Assembly (NCBI GenBank): GCA_030042335.1
Contig: JASHZW010000173.1
Coordinates: 1-5,589, forward strand
Source: Nitrososphaerales archaeon
GTDB taxonomy: Archaea; Thermoproteota; Nitrososphaeria; Nitrososphaerales; UBA183
Direction: 5' to 3'
DNA length: 5,589 nucleotides
A program made the translations under genes and the position numbers. Positions 5,111 to 5,589 of this stretch are shown here, piece after piece; within the stretch, counting starts at the first letter, position 1; each line of letters begins with the position of its first letter. The notes under the pieces were generated by a model. It ran no database searches. It saw only the letters and a list, made by a program, of their open reading frames with translations, and was not told the origin of the DNA.

Positions 5111-5589
5111 GTGGAGACCGCACGCGAGGCCGCCAAGCTTCAGGACATCTCGAGGAGCACGAGGAAGCTCATACTCGGGACGCTGGCTGAGGCCGGGTCG
5201 GGCCATCCCGGAGGTTCACTCTCCGCGGTCGAGCTGCTCGTTACGCTTTACTTCTACAAGATGAAGCACGACCCCAAGAACCCAAAGTGGCCGGACAGGG
5301 ACCGCTTCATCCTGAGCAAGGGTCACGCCGCGCCCCTGCTCTACTCCATCCTGGCGCAGGCCGGCTACTTCCCGGCGGAGGAGCTGCAGCACCTCAGGAA
5401 GCTGGGCGCCCTCCTGCAGGGCCACCCCGACCTCAGAATCCCAGGCGTGGAGATGCCCGCGGGTTCCGAGGGGATAGGCCTCTCGGTCGGCGTCGGCGAG
5501 GCCCTAGCGGCCAAGATAGACAAGAAGAGCTACAGGACCTACGTCCTGATGGGCGACGGCGAGCAGCAGGAAGGCGAGGTCTGGGAGGC
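5111..5589 (+). CDS. Transketolase, N-terminal (thiamine-diphosphate pyrophosphate-binding) region, 3' end outside window
   Basis: The first 159 residues are visible. Transketolase moves two-carbon ketol units between sugar phosphates in the non-oxidative pentose-phosphate pathway, using thiamine diphosphate and Mg2+. Diagnostic motifs are SGHPGGS (30-36), DRFILSKGHAAP (64-75), QGHPD (103-107) and the start of the thiamine-diphosphate GDG motif, LMGDGEQQEGEVWE (146-159); His32, His72 and His105 match conserved active-site histidines. GSEGIGLS (118-125) stands where most enzymes have GSLGQGLS, a modest variation. Many archaea encode transketolase as separate N- and C-terminal subunits; whether this gene is such a half (about 270-300 residues) cannot be seen. 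The start is GTG at 5111: GGAG at 5102-5105, inside the end of the preceding gene, is five bases upstream, and the 1-bp gap to the PfkB-like stop implies translational coupling in one operon. Confidence 0.93.
   Translation, partial: METAREAAKLQDISRSTRKLILGTLAEAGSGHPGGSLSAVELLVTLYFYKMKHDPKNPKWPDRDRFILSKGHAAPLLYSILAQAGYFPAEELQHLRKLGALLQGHPDLRIPGVEMPAGSEGIGLSVGVGEALAAKIDKKSYRTYVLMGDGEQQEGEVWE

Overview
The window looks like chromosomal DNA from a GC-rich archaeon. The signs are heavy use of AGG/AGA arginine and ATA isoleucine codons in an otherwise GC-rich background, AT-rich TATA-like boxes about 25-45 bp upstream of starts in place of bacterial -35/-10 elements, short or absent leaders, and an HldE/RfaE1-like PfkB protein next to a transketolase N-terminal region. 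A TACK archaeon, for example a Nitrososphaeria relative, is a reasonable guess, but no marker gene here fixes the taxonomy.

Layout: (1) At 1-1070, two plus-strand genes of unknown function. The first is cut by the window edge and has a short motif resembling the ParB/sulfiredoxin-like fold (NGVHRLYR). The second has a helix-turn-helix-like N-terminus. (2) At 1091-2203, or up to 2368, a convergent minus-strand flavoprotein with two dinucleotide-binding motifs and no redox-active CxxC. Its base composition is clearly lower in GC than the flanking genes, which suggests transfer. (3) At about 2204-2504, a divergent intergenic region with candidate promoter elements and short repeats. (4) At 2505-3974, a complete NAD(P)-dependent aldehyde dehydrogenase with its catalytic residues intact. 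(5) At 4075-5109, a PfkB-fold protein most like the kinase domain of HldE/RfaE1, with a visibly altered active-site signature. (6) From 5111 to the window end, the start of a transketolase (thiamine-diphosphate half), one base after the PfkB stop codon.

How they may work together: the PfkB-like gene and the transketolase almost certainly share a transcript and point to sugar-phosphate metabolism (non-oxidative pentose-phosphate interconversion or heptose/pentose activation). The aldehyde dehydrogenase and the flavoprotein are divergently arranged and could share regulation, but a joint pathway is only inference. The most unusual item is the PfkB-like protein. It keeps the fold landmarks and the putative catalytic aspartate but has lost the Gly-Ala-Gly of the anion-hole motif and several nucleotide/substrate residues, so it may be a pseudokinase or an enzyme with changed chemistry. 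No RNA gene, insertion sequence, CRISPR array or replication origin was seen.
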